A DNA stretch of 39,191 nucleotides from Candidatus Pacearchaeota archaeon (GTDB taxonomy: Archaea > Nanobdellota > Nanobdellia > Pacearchaeales > GW2011-AR1): NCBI GenBank assembly GCA_018303995.1, contig JAGVXB010000029.1, positions 1 through 39,191 of the forward strand. The letters run 5' to 3'. The notes under the pieces are model-generated. The model did no database searches. It was not told the DNA's origin and saw nothing but the letters and a program-made list of their open reading frames with translations. Positions 14,568 through 23,044 of this stretch are shown piece by piece (the stretch's first letter is position 1; every line of letters begins with the position of its first letter). Made by a program: the position numbers and the translations under genes.

Positions 14568-14577
14568 GTTTATAATA
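14568..14577 (+). promoter_or_regulatory. TATA box of the surface-glycan operon
   Basis: The sequence is GTTTATAATA, centred about 26 bp before the ATG at 14598. It selects that ATG over the in-frame GTG at 14580. No other good promoter is seen before 22938, so it may drive nine genes. Confidence 0.5.
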
Positions 14578-14597
14578 CTGTGTTTTCCAAAACAATA

Positions 14598-15554
14598 ATG
14601 GTAGGCTTAAAATTAATTGTTCAAATTCCTGCTTACAACGAAGAAAAGTCTATAGCAAATGTTATCCGTGAAATCCCTAGAAAAATCAAAGGTATTGACA
14701 AAGTAGAAGTTCTAGTAATTGATGATGGCAGTAAAGACAACACATCAAAAGCGGCAAAAGACGCCGGAGCGGACCATGTTATTAGAAATACAAAGAACCA
14801 TGGCTTAGCATACACTTTTCAAAAAGGATTAAACTTTGCACTTAAGTTAGGAGCAGACATCATAGTTAACACAGATGCGGATTTCCAATATGATCAAAAA
14901 GAAATTCCGCAACTCCTCAAACCAATTCTAGATCAAAAAGCAGATATAGTTTCAGGAAATAGAAAAGTTGAAACTCTAACTCACATGATTGGAGCAAAGA
15001 AGTACGGCAACATCCTAGGAAGTAAAGTAGTCAAAATATCAGCAGGATATGATATAATAGACGCATCTAGCGGTTTCAGAGCATACAGTCGAGAAGCAGC
15101 ATTACAACTATTTGTTATTTCAAAGCACACATACACTCACGAAACTCTTATCCAAGCAGGTCATAAAAATCTCAAAGTCATCGAAGTCCCAGTAACCTTC
15201 AGAAAACGTGAAGGGCATTCAAAACTAATCAAATCAGTAAGCAGCCACATAAAGAAAAGCTTAGCAACAATAGTCAGAAACACATTAATGTATAATTCAT
15301 TAAAGTTCTTCTCCTACACAGGATTTATACTAATCATCTTAGGTCTTATCCCATTTATCAGATGGTTCTACCTTTCATATATAGTATACACCGCAGGAAA
15401 TCATATTCAATCTCTTTTAGTGGGTGTAATGTTAATGGTCTTCGGAGGCATGTCGATCCTTATAGGTCTTATTTCAGATATCTTGGCCATAAATAGAAAA
15501 CATTTAGAGGAAATCCTTTATCACATAAAGAAGTTGGATTTTGAGAAGAGATGA
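14598..15554 (+). CDS. Family 2 glycosyltransferase, dolichol-phosphate sugar synthase type
   Basis: A GT-A fold transferase of 318 aa that probably loads a sugar from a nucleotide donor onto dolichol phosphate on the cytoplasmic face. QIPAYNEEKSI (about 8-18), VIDDGSKDNT (about 40-49) and the metal-binding NTDADFQYD (about 91-99) are the GT2 signatures. Two C-terminal membrane helices (about 238-260 and 272-295) match the DPM1/GtrB type. Its stop overlaps the next start (ATGA). As the first gene of the cassette, it likely supplies an activated lipid-linked sugar to the multi-TM GT-C-like enzymes downstream. Confidence 0.9.
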   Translation: MVGLKLIVQIPAYNEEKSIANVIREIPRKIKGIDKVEVLVIDDGSKDNTSKAAKDAGADHVIRNTKNHGLAYTFQKGLNFALKLGADIIVNTDADFQYDQKEIPQLLKPILDQKADIVSGNRKVETLTHMIGAKKYGNILGSKVVKISAGYDIIDASSGFRAYSREAALQLFVISKHTYTHETLIQAGHKNLKVIEVPVTFRKREGHSKLIKSVSSHIKKSLATIVRNTLMYNSLKFFSYTGFILIILGLIPFIRWFYLSYIVYTAGNHIQSLLVGVMLMVFGGMSILIGLISDILAINRKHLEEILYHIKKLDFEKR

Positions 15555-16705
15555 AAAGAGTTTTCATAGTAAAAAATGCGCCATTAGGGGAGTCTCAGCC
15601 TCTATCAGTAGATATAACCAGCCTGCTAAAAAATTTTAAGAAAGAAAAAAATATAGAATTAAATCTAATTATCTCTAAATCTCCAAACATTCCTCAAGAA
15701 ATCAGTTCATTATGTAATAAGATCTATCAAATTAAATCGAGCACCTATTCCATTAAAGATAACTTAAAATTTAGTTTCAAAGTATTTAATATATTGCTAA
15801 AAGAGAATAGAATAAAAAGAATTGGCCTTTTGCAAGCTATTTATCCTAACTCCTCATTGTTTGGATGCGTTTTATTTAAGCTTCTTCATCCAAGTATAAA
15901 AATTATCTATGAAGTAAGAAGCCCGTGGATAGATATGTCTGTTTCTCAAGGATATATTTCTGAAAATATGCAGAAATTATATTTACTTATCTTATATAAT
16001 CAAGAAAGAATTCTTTGTGATTTTGTTAATCACTTTATTTTTATTTCTAAAGGGCTAAGAGATTACTATTTTTCTGAATTTGGGATTGGAGATGCATCTT
16101 ACACAATTATTCCATCAGGTGTAGATACGAATCTCTTCAAAAAAGTAGAATCAAATGTCAGGAAGAAATATGGACTAAAAAATTCAGACCTGCTTTTAGG
16201 ATACGTAGGCAGCATTGAAAAAAAACGCCAACTTCAAGATTTTCTAAATTTATTTGCTAACATATCAAAAACAAACAAAAAGATTAAACTTATATTGGTG
16301 GGGGAGGGGAATAGTAAGGAAGACCTAAAAAATATGGTAGAGGCTATGAAAATATCAAATAAAGTTGTTTTTACTGGAAAAGTCTTACATTCAGAAGTTC
16401 CTAAATATATTTCGTCTTTTGATATTGGTGTTTGTCATTTACCAGATATTTTTGTATATCGAAACAGTTTTCCACTAAAAATACTTGAATATCTAGCATG
16501 TGGAGTCCCAGTGATTTCCTCAAATATTAAGGCTCACAAAGATATAGCAAGAGATCTTGATGGAGTTTATATCTACTCAGACAAAGAATCTTTAAAGAAG
16601 ATTCTCAACAAAAAAATGATTAAGATGAGTAAGCAGATTAACAAATATTCGTGGTCAAATTTAGCTAATTTGTACAAGGAGATATACAAAACAAATGAAG
16701 TCTAA
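15551..16705 (+). CDS. Family 4 glycosyltransferase
   Basis: A GT-B fold retaining glycosyltransferase of 384 aa. The N-terminal acceptor domain is divergent. The C-terminal donor domain is clear: IIPSGVDTNLFKK at about 195, LLLGYVGSIEKKRQLQDF at about 213, LILVGEGNSKEDL, VVFTGKVLHSEVPKYISSFDIGV, and FPLKILEYLACGVPVISS carrying the Glu that contacts the donor. It overlaps the previous gene by four bases and the next by eleven. The donor and acceptor sugars are unknown. This gene and the next two look richer in A/T than the first and fifth genes of the cassette, possibly a different origin; I did not compute this. Confidence 0.9.
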   Translation: MKRVFIVKNAPLGESQPLSVDITSLLKNFKKEKNIELNLIISKSPNIPQEISSLCNKIYQIKSSTYSIKDNLKFSFKVFNILLKENRIKRIGLLQAIYPNSSLFGCVLFKLLHPSIKIIYEVRSPWIDMSVSQGYISENMQKLYLLILYNQERILCDFVNHFIFISKGLRDYYFSEFGIGDASYTIIPSGVDTNLFKKVESNVRKKYGLKNSDLLLGYVGSIEKKRQLQDFLNLFANISKTNKKIKLILVGEGNSKEDLKNMVEAMKISNKVVFTGKVLHSEVPKYISSFDIGVCHLPDIFVYRNSFPLKILEYLACGVPVISSNIKAHKDIARDLDGVYIYSDKESLKKILNKKMIKMSKQINKYSWSNLANLYKEIYKTNEV

Positions 16706-18155
16706 GAAATTAATTTATGCTATCTTAACAATTATAATAATCGTAAGTGCTTCTTTTATGGCCTTGGATCTATTCCAAGTAGAACAGCTATATTCTTATG
16801 ATGCTTATTTTAGTATCGGTTATGCTAATTTATTTTTAGAGACAGGGGAAGTAACAAGTAATATTAATCCTCCATATTCTACAGAATCTATTTTGAACCC
16901 TACTGGTTATTTACAATTTCTTTCTTTGCATCACGCAATCATTAAAGTTATTTTGAGTGTTGATTCTTTTCTAGCTGCAAAAATATTCTTAATCTTTTCT
17001 ATAATCCTACTAAACTTAAGTGTCTATATATTGCTAAACAAATTTTTTAAAAATAATGCAATTATTCTAACAGCTTTAATTTTAATGAATTTTATTCCGA
17101 TAATTAACTATAGATTCTCATTTTTTGTTCAAGAAAATATTTCCCTTCTATTAGTTTTAGCGATATTTTTTGTTTTAATCTTGAAAGAGCAATGGCCAAT
17201 TTTAGTTTTATATCCTACAAGTCTAGCCATGCATCCAAAGCTAACTCTCTTCTTTACGCCTCTGATATTTATATTGTTCATTAGCTCAAAAAAGAGTGAA
17301 CAAGATTGGAAATCTTTAATAAAAATACCGATTCTTACTTTAGTGCTGAGCCTATTCTTTTTATCTCCAGTTTTTACAGTAATTCAAGGCTATATCTCTA
17401 ATTCTGGAGCCACATACCCACTATTTCCGAAAAATCACGTATTATTTGAAGTAAATGCAGAGACTTTGACAAACTTTCTAAATATATCTTATATATTGGC
17501 GTTTACATTTGGAATAATCTATAGTTATAATGTAAACAAAAAATTAAAACCTCTGCTTTTCACTTGGATAATCTTTACCTTAATTCTTTATTTTGTTTTT
17601 AGCTATCTTGATTTTCCGACTAACAGAATAATGTTATATTTAGCAATTTTAATTCCATTTCTTATTTCATCAACTTTTACTGGCTTTAAGAATTCTTTCT
17701 CAAAAAAGATAAATATTCTAATTATGATTATGATAATGATCTTAGGAATAGTATCTTTCTCAAACTCTCCAAACAGAACTCCATTTTTAGGATGGGGGGA
17801 TGAAGAATCCCAAGCTATGAATTATTTATATAAAAACATCCAAGATCAAAATTATTTAATTATTACTCCAGAATACTCTTTGCCATTTGGTTATAATCTG
17901 AGAAATATAGAATTTAATGAATCTAGAATATCTAATCTATTTAATCAATCTTTTGAAGACTTTACGAATTCATTAAATACTGAATATCCAGAATACCGCG
18001 AAATTTACATAATTTTAGGTAGATATAGTTGTTCTACACTTAATGCTTTATCCTCTATAAGTTATATGTGCCAAAATGAAGAAAAAATATTCTATTCAAA
18101 TAATAGGATTAGAGTTTTATATATTCAAAATGAAAATAGCTCTGTTAGGGATTAA
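16695..18155 (+). CDS. Multi-TM GT-C-like membrane protein (486 aa)
   Basis: About ten to eleven hydrophobic helices are followed by a soluble C-terminal domain of about 110 residues that probably faces outside. After the first helix, the loop contains YSYDAYFSIGYANLFLETGEV, placing an Asp where GT-C enzymes keep their catalytic acid. This suggests a glycosyltransferase using a lipid-phosphate sugar on the outer face, but no family can be named. A ribosome-site-like AAGGAGAT lies about 11 nt before the ATG. It overlaps the upstream gene by 11 bp and the next by 26 bp. Confidence 0.75.
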   Translation: MKSKKLIYAILTIIIIVSASFMALDLFQVEQLYSYDAYFSIGYANLFLETGEVTSNINPPYSTESILNPTGYLQFLSLHHAIIKVILSVDSFLAAKIFLIFSIILLNLSVYILLNKFFKNNAIILTALILMNFIPIINYRFSFFVQENISLLLVLAIFFVLILKEQWPILVLYPTSLAMHPKLTLFFTPLIFILFISSKKSEQDWKSLIKIPILTLVLSLFFLSPVFTVIQGYISNSGATYPLFPKNHVLFEVNAETLTNFLNISYILAFTFGIIYSYNVNKKLKPLLFTWIIFTLILYFVFSYLDFPTNRIMLYLAILIPFLISSTFTGFKNSFSKKINILIMIMIMILGIVSFSNSPNRTPFLGWGDEESQAMNYLYKNIQDQNYLIITPEYSLPFGYNLRNIEFNESRISNLFNQSFEDFTNSLNTEYPEYREIYIILGRYSCSTLNALSSISYMCQNEEKIFYSNNRIRVLYIQNENSSVRD

Positions 18156-19116
18156 TAAAACAAGAAAGACAGGTTTAGAGACTTGGAAAGATAATTTGAT
18201 TAGATTTCTCTCTAAAAAAAATAAAATTAGAGAGGTCTATACTTCTAATATTATAAGCATATTAGCAGATATCCATTTTATCTTATCAGCAGATATAACT
18301 CATTCTTATAGTCAAACACCTGGCACAATCTTAATAATTTTATTGAGAAAAATTTTGGGAAAGAAACACATCCATACAGTTCACGGTAATTATTATTATG
18401 AAAATAAAGATAAGCTTGGATTGAAAAGGGTATTTTGGATCCCATTTAACAGATTATGTGTTCACTCCGCAAATCAAGTTACATTTCCTTCAAATCATTT
18501 ATTGCAAGAAATTATCTCCAAAGAAAAAGAGGTTAACCTGAAATATAAAGTCATACCAAATGGCATAGACTTGACTAATATTGCCTTAGTAAAAAGATAC
18601 TCTAAATCTCAGCTTAAAATACCAGAAGATTATAGGTTCATTTTAGAAGTAACAGGTTTTAATTTGCAAGAAAAAGCCCAAGGAATAGACCTTTTAATAA
18701 AAGAATTTAATGAATTAACTGCCATTAACAAGAAAAATATTCTATATATCCTGGGAAGTGGAAAGTTGCTTCAAGGATATAAAAATAAATATCAATCTAA
18801 AAATGTTAAATTTCTTGGATTTAGAGATGACGCCTTAGCTTTAATTAAATCCTGTGATCTTTTAGTGCATTATAGTAATCTTGACTCTTTTGGATATGTA
18901 ATTTTAGAAGGGCTGAGTTTTAATAAACCCGTTATTGCCCATGGATCTAGAGCATTTAACGAAATTTTAGGAAATGGACAAATTTCGTTAAGAGATATAA
19001 ATCAAAGTAATCTGGCAATTTTAGCTAAGAGGAGTAAAAAACTGATTAAAAAATATTCTCACTTGACTATGGGGGAATCTTTTTTGAAGCTATATAAAAA
19101 TGAAACATCTACATAA
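18130..19116 (+). CDS. Family 4 glycosyltransferase (second)
   Basis: A GT-B fold transferase of 328 aa. The start at 18130 gives MKIALLGINKTRKTGLETW, the usual beta-strand plus Gly-rich N-terminus; the upstream ATG at 18076 would prepend 18 unlikely residues. Donor-domain signatures are YKVIPNGIDLTNI, ILEVTGFNLQEKAQGIDLLI, ILGSGKLLQGY, KNVKFLGFRDDALALIKSCDLLVHYS and SFGYVILEGLSFNKPVIAHG, with the E-x7-E-like Glu. It is internal to the glycan operon, overlapping genes on both sides. Sugar specificity is unknown. Confidence 0.9.
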   Translation: MKIALLGINKTRKTGLETWKDNLIRFLSKKNKIREVYTSNIISILADIHFILSADITHSYSQTPGTILIILLRKILGKKHIHTVHGNYYYENKDKLGLKRVFWIPFNRLCVHSANQVTFPSNHLLQEIISKEKEVNLKYKVIPNGIDLTNIALVKRYSKSQLKIPEDYRFILEVTGFNLQEKAQGIDLLIKEFNELTAINKKNILYILGSGKLLQGYKNKYQSKNVKFLGFRDDALALIKSCDLLVHYSNLDSFGYVILEGLSFNKPVIAHGSRAFNEILGNGQISLRDINQSNLAILAKRSKKLIKKYSHLTMGESFLKLYKNETST

Positions 19117-20050
19117 AAAGATTCTTGGTATAATTGTACTACTAGTACTTATAGCCTGGCTCATACACTACGGCCTATCAAACTACTCATCATTCAAGGA
19201 AGTATCTTTCGAAAACCCATGGTTGCTAATAATTATCGGAATAATCTTTCTTTTAGGATACATTCCCGTGTCTGTAATTACATATTACTTACTTGCTCCA
19301 TTCAATGTGAAACTAGGCAAGAAAGAAAGCTTCGGCTTATCAATTGTAACTGGATTCTATAATTTAATCATGCCATTCCGCGGAGGAATGGCTGTGCGCG
19401 GAATATACTTAAAGAAAAAATACGGCTTTTCTTATACTAACTTCCTTGCAACTTTAGCAGCGTCTTACATATTAACATTCTTTATTGCTTCAATACTCGG
19501 TTTGTTCAGTGTTCTGAATATTTACTTAACAAAGAACATAATTAGTTGGCCAATATTTACAATATTTTCAGGAATGTTCTTAATTTTCTTGATAGTAATT
19601 GTATTGTCTCCAAAAATACCTGAAACAAAATATAAGTTTGTAAATCATTTCATTAGTACTCTAAATGGATGGCACTTAATTAAAAATAAAAGAAATATCC
19701 TCTTAGCGGTAATTATTATGTCTGTAGTTCAATTACTTCTATCTGCATTAAATCTATTATTACAATTTAAAGTATTTGGAATTGATATAACTCTCGGCTC
19801 TGCAATATTCTTATCTGCAATGGGTGCTCTTTCGATGATTGTTGGAATAACTCCGGCAGGTCTAGGGATAAATGAGGCGATAATAGTATTTTCAGCTTCT
19901 ACGCTAGGAATCACTCCAATTCAAAGTTTATCGGCTACATTAGCCGGAAGATTTGTAGGATTCATTGTGCTTTTCATTCTAGGCCCAATATTCAGTTATC
20001 TCTTAATCAAGAAAGGAGGCTCTAATGATAAAGAAAATTCTCACAAATAG
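19100..20050 (+). CDS. Flippase-like membrane protein (LPG-synthase TM / UPF0104 family)
   Basis: A 316-aa protein with about eight membrane helices. The family motifs are visible: MPFRGGMAVRGIYLKKKYG (residues 91-109) with a following FLATLAASYILTF helix, and the C-terminal MGALSMIVGITPAGLGINEA segment. Related domains occur in lysylphosphatidylglycerol synthases and in archaeal glycosylation loci such as AglD, where a role in moving or processing lipid-linked sugars has been proposed. Its place inside the cassette suggests transport of a lipid-linked glycan. It overlaps the next gene by 26 bp; that gene's ribosome site (GGAGG) lies inside this frame. Confidence 0.82.
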   Translation: MKHLHKKILGIIVLLVLIAWLIHYGLSNYSSFKEVSFENPWLLIIIGIIFLLGYIPVSVITYYLLAPFNVKLGKKESFGLSIVTGFYNLIMPFRGGMAVRGIYLKKKYGFSYTNFLATLAASYILTFFIASILGLFSVLNIYLTKNIISWPIFTIFSGMFLIFLIVIVLSPKIPETKYKFVNHFISTLNGWHLIKNKRNILLAVIIMSVVQLLLSALNLLLQFKVFGIDITLGSAIFLSAMGALSMIVGITPAGLGINEAIIVFSASTLGITPIQSLSATLAGRFVGFIVLFILGPIFSYLLIKKGGSNDKENSHK

Positions 20051-21605
20051 TTTCTTACAACTTTGCGTAATTTATTCGGTGTTGATTGCTGTGATGTATT
20101 TTGGAGTCATCTCACGTTATGCCTTGCATTTTCAAATATTTGCTTTAATCATTGCACTTCTGGGAATTTTTGCAATCTCAGAGTACAAAGAAAAAGAAAT
20201 TTCAAAGAAAGTACATTACATTTTATTTGTTTTAGCAATTCTAATTATTATTATATTAAGAGTAATTCCTTACTTGAATAGCAATATTCCTCTTGGATAT
20301 GATGCCGGGATATACAAGTATGCATTAGAATACGGTCTAGAAAGAAATGACTCATGGATCGTAACTGGCCCAACAATGGAACCAGCTTTCCTCTACTTAA
20401 TGGAACCATTAAAGCTATTTTTCAATGCCGATTTCATAATCAAATGGATATTCATTCTCTCAATTGTTGTTCTTGGTCTAGCTTTATACTGGTGCACTAA
20501 ACTATACCTTGGAAAGACACCCGCATTAATTTCTCTTTTATTTTATTCTGTTTCTGTAACTCAATTTCTAACGTTTACTTTCATGTATTTTAGAAATGTT
20601 CTTGGTCTAGCTTTAATGCTTTTTAGCATAGGTTTTCTAAAAAGATATCAAACTACTAATAAACGAAAACATCTCTATTTGTTTATTATCTTTGGTGGGA
20701 TATTGGGAGCAGTACACAGACCAACATTTTATCTTTTTGGTCTTTCTTACTTTTTCTACACTTTTGGTCCAGGCTGGAGAAAAAGATATGACTTCAAGAA
20801 ATATTTCGCTTATGTATTATATGGAATAATCATTCTTCTAATTGCAGTTTCTTTTTACATAGGAAGGTTTTGGCCTGCAATTACTACAATAATTGAACCT
20901 GTTGCATCTAGTTTTGTAGATGCTGGAGAAAGCCCAGGCACATTCATTTCATTTAAACAATATCAATTTCTAACTTTAGCATACTTTACTTTTGCATTAA
21001 TTGGGATATTTTCACTCTTAAAAAAAAGGAAATTTGACTTCCTAGTTATTTGGGCACTAATTAACGCTTCAATTGTATATTTCCAGTTATTCTTCTTTAA
21101 CAGATTTATCATTCACTTAGACATTATCTTGCTTATGTTTGTAGGTCTAGGTTTTAGTTTAGTAATCCAAGAAAAAAAGTGGGTAGGTGTAGGAATACTT
21201 TCGCTTCTATTCATTTCAAGCAGCTACATTATAACAAAAGAGTCTATTGGGGCAAAAAACCAGATTATTACAGAAGATGACTTATATTTGATAAGAGAAT
21301 TATCTGCCCTTACAGAACATAATTCAATGATTATGTCTTTTTCAAAAGAATATTCTCCGTGGATTTTAGCATACTCAAACAGAACAATTATTGCACCAGG
21401 ATTATTTGACGAAAATAAATGGAATGAAGCAGAGTGGAATATATTCTGGCGTGGTGCAGACAGTGAAAAGACTATAGAGTTGATGTCTAGATACGACACA
21501 AATAGACCCATCTACCTATATACAGGAACCAAAAGTTTTAACAACACCTGCTTCAATCAGTTTTTAGAAGAAAATGGGAGAAATGTCTATGAATATAATT
21601 GTTAA
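20025..21605 (+). CDS. Multi-TM GT-C-like membrane protein (526 aa)
   Basis: About eleven or twelve membrane helices plus a C-terminal soluble domain of about 110 residues. The loop after the second helix holds NIPLGYDAGIYKYALEYG, with an Asp in the GT-C catalytic position. TMEPAFLYLMEPL follows, as in membrane glycosyltransferases of the PMT/ArnT kind. The C-terminal domain, with two cysteines near the end, would be extracytoplasmic. A strong ribosome site (GGAGG at 20015-20019) precedes the ATG by 5 nt. It resembles the 486-aa protein in layout; the two may act successively on the outer face. Confidence 0.75.
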   Translation: MIKKILTNSFLQLCVIYSVLIAVMYFGVISRYALHFQIFALIIALLGIFAISEYKEKEISKKVHYILFVLAILIIIILRVIPYLNSNIPLGYDAGIYKYALEYGLERNDSWIVTGPTMEPAFLYLMEPLKLFFNADFIIKWIFILSIVVLGLALYWCTKLYLGKTPALISLLFYSVSVTQFLTFTFMYFRNVLGLALMLFSIGFLKRYQTTNKRKHLYLFIIFGGILGAVHRPTFYLFGLSYFFYTFGPGWRKRYDFKKYFAYVLYGIIILLIAVSFYIGRFWPAITTIIEPVASSFVDAGESPGTFISFKQYQFLTLAYFTFALIGIFSLLKKRKFDFLVIWALINASIVYFQLFFFNRFIIHLDIILLMFVGLGFSLVIQEKKWVGVGILSLLFISSSYIITKESIGAKNQIITEDDLYLIRELSALTEHNSMIMSFSKEYSPWILAYSNRTIIAPGLFDENKWNEAEWNIFWRGADSEKTIELMSRYDTNRPIYLYTGTKSFNNTCFNQFLEENGRNVYEYNC

Positions 21606-22155
21606 AAAACCAAGAGTTCCTTTACTGATTAAGTTAATTATAATTGCAATTCCACTGTTTATTTTTGGATATCTAATAACTGTAAATTTCATAATTGATC
21701 AAGAATTCAATTACTTCTATGATATTGGGGGAGAAGAAGATACAGCTAAGCCATATCTAACTCCTGTTGAAAGAATGTCTGAAATTTATAATAACTCCTC
21801 TGAAAATTATCGGAATGTTAATTATGATTTAGTTTATGTTAATCCTCCTATTCAAAAAGGATCAGAATATGCAGATATTCAGATGAGGGTTATTCCTCCA
21901 ATTAACCTTTCATTTTTATTAGGTGCAAGAATAAGTCAAGAGTGGAATTATACTTGGAATGAATTAAATTTAAGTCACGCACCATCTGGCCAGTGGGTAG
22001 TGGTAGGAAAGAAAATACAGCTATATGAAACTTACTCCATTAATGATAAATTAAGTATGGCTATTCATATTCCTAAATTCTCAAGTGCAAATGGAGATAA
22101 ATTTTCAATAGACTGGATAAATATAACTGTCTACAAACCAGGAGTATTTTCATGA
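21589..22155 (+). CDS. Single-TM extracytoplasmic protein with many sequons (188 aa)
   Basis: No family recognised with confidence. One membrane helix (about residues 12-34) is followed by a soluble outside domain. The domain contains sequons NNS, NLS, NYT, NLS and NIT and may itself be glycosylated. The ATG at 21589 is preceded by GGAG at a spacing of about 9 nt, so I prefer it to the ATG at 21574. Co-occurrence with the DUF1616-type gene two positions downstream raises the idea that this is the extracellular half of a split DUF1616 protein, which is inference only. Confidence 0.65.
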   Translation: MNIIVKKPRVPLLIKLIIIAIPLFIFGYLITVNFIIDQEFNYFYDIGGEEDTAKPYLTPVERMSEIYNNSSENYRNVNYDLVYVNPPIQKGSEYADIQMRVIPPINLSFLLGARISQEWNYTWNELNLSHAPSGQWVVVGKKIQLYETYSINDKLSMAIHIPKFSSANGDKFSIDWINITVYKPGVFS

Positions 22156-22538
22156 AAAATATATTTAAAGGAAACATTGCATTAACAGTTAATCATTTAT
22201 TTCAGGTCCTACTTGTAACTTATCTAGTGTTGCTTCTTGCCGAAGAATTATGGGCGGGCGTTGTATCCAATTATCTCAACTTAAATTATATGCTTGCTTT
22301 AGTAATCATACTTGGAATATTAGACGTATTCTCAGAGCCACAAATTAAAAAACAAAAAAAGGCTACAAAGAAAGACTATCTTTTCATAATTATATTAGCA
22401 ATTGCCGGCTTTTTGATAATAAAATTAAAAACATCTAGTTTAGGTTGGTTAAGCTGGGCAATTTCAATTATAGCAGGAGTTTTAATAGCACTTTTATCAA
22501 TATTAGTTCTGGAGGACAACGACAATGAAGTGGAATAA
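22152..22538 (+). CDS. Small four-TM membrane protein (128 aa)
   Basis: Unrecognised. Four hydrophobic helices (about residues 14-32, 44-60, 75-91 and 97-120) end in an acidic tail (EDNDNEVE). A Lys-rich cytoplasmic loop (KKQKKATKKD) lies between helices two and three. The start overlaps the previous stop (ATGA) and has an AGGAG ribosome site at 22140-22144. It is the penultimate gene of the glycan cassette. Confidence 0.75.
   Translation: MKNIFKGNIALTVNHLFQVLLVTYLVLLLAEELWAGVVSNYLNLNYMLALVIILGILDVFSEPQIKKQKKATKKDYLFIIILAIAGFLIIKLKTSSLGWLSWAISIIAGVLIALLSILVLEDNDNEVE
22511..22515 (+). promoter_or_regulatory. Ribosome binding site of the DUF1616-type gene
   Basis: GGAGG sits 9 nt before the ATG at 22525, inside the preceding gene. 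It illustrates that internal operon genes use Shine-Dalgarno pairing, whereas first genes appear leaderless. Confidence 0.6.
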
Positions 22539-22938
22539 TTTTAACACAAAAGGAAAAGTAGCTATAGTTCTAGGAATTATCTTAGCCGTAGCAGTTATAA
22601 CTTATATCATAGGATTAATCACTGGTTTAGGTATAACTCCATTAAGAATAATATTCGGATTAATCTACGTCTTATTCTTACCAGGATTTATCTTAACTTT
22701 CATCTTCTTTCCTAAGGGTAAAGAAGGAATAGATCAAATAGAAAGAATAGCTTTGTCCTTTGCATTAAGTATTGCCGTAGTTCCTTTAGTTATTTTTTAC
22801 CTCAATCTTATTGGTTTAAGAATAAGCGCTCTAAACACTTTCTTCTCAATTCTAGGGATAATAGTTATAGAATTAATTATAATTTTATTTCAACAAAGAT
22901 ATAGAACAAAATCCAACATTAAGAATATATTCTTGTAA
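22525..22938 (+). CDS. DUF1616-type membrane protein
   Basis: A 137-aa protein with four helices. The segment LRIIFGLIYVLFLPGFILTFIFFPKGKEGIDQIERIALSFALSIAVVPL (residues about 40-88) is the DUF1616 signature, including the LPG turn and the 'IERIALSFALS' stretch. Archaeal DUF1616 proteins are often found near surface-glycan genes; their function is unknown. Many are longer, with an outside domain after the helices, which is missing here. It is the last gene of the cassette. Its stop at 22936-22938 abuts a decayed copy of the sdo1 3' end. Confidence 0.8.
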   Translation: MKWNNFNTKGKVAIVLGIILAVAVITYIIGLITGLGITPLRIIFGLIYVLFLPGFILTFIFFPKGKEGIDQIERIALSFALSIAVVPLVIFYLNLIGLRISALNTFFSILGIIVIELIIILFQQRYRTKSNIKNIFL

Positions 22939-22941
22939 TTA

Positions 22942-23010
22942 GTCTTTTGATCCCTTCGCCAACAATCGCCCCGAGTAACTAAATTCAATCAGTCATAGAA
23001 GTCAATCCGC
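22942..23010 (-). pseudogene. Decayed 3' end of an sdo1 (SBDS) gene
   Basis: Read leftward this matches the last ~70 bases of the intact sdo1 gene (24530-24600): by eye about three quarters of aligned bases agree. The intact codons for IDFYD-LNSVT appear as IDFYD-stop-LNLVT, followed by a 2-base gap that shifts the frame. Several changes are synonymous, consistent with a once-coding copy. The match starts abruptly at 23010, where a vapC-like fragment on the other strand begins. Confidence 0.75.
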
Positions 23011-23040
23011 AATTGTCACAAGAAATAAAAAACTTTGACA
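23011..23040 (+). pseudogene. Decayed 3' fragment of a vapC gene
   Basis: The frame reads AIVTRNKKL then stop, the terminal PIN motif (compare TLITRNKKHF in the intact VapC). Eighteen bases, 23016-23033, are identical to 13473-13490. As at the intact locus, the fragment points at a convergent surface-protein gene. It is short, so coincidence cannot be fully excluded. Confidence 0.55.
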
Positions 23041-23044
23041 TAAC

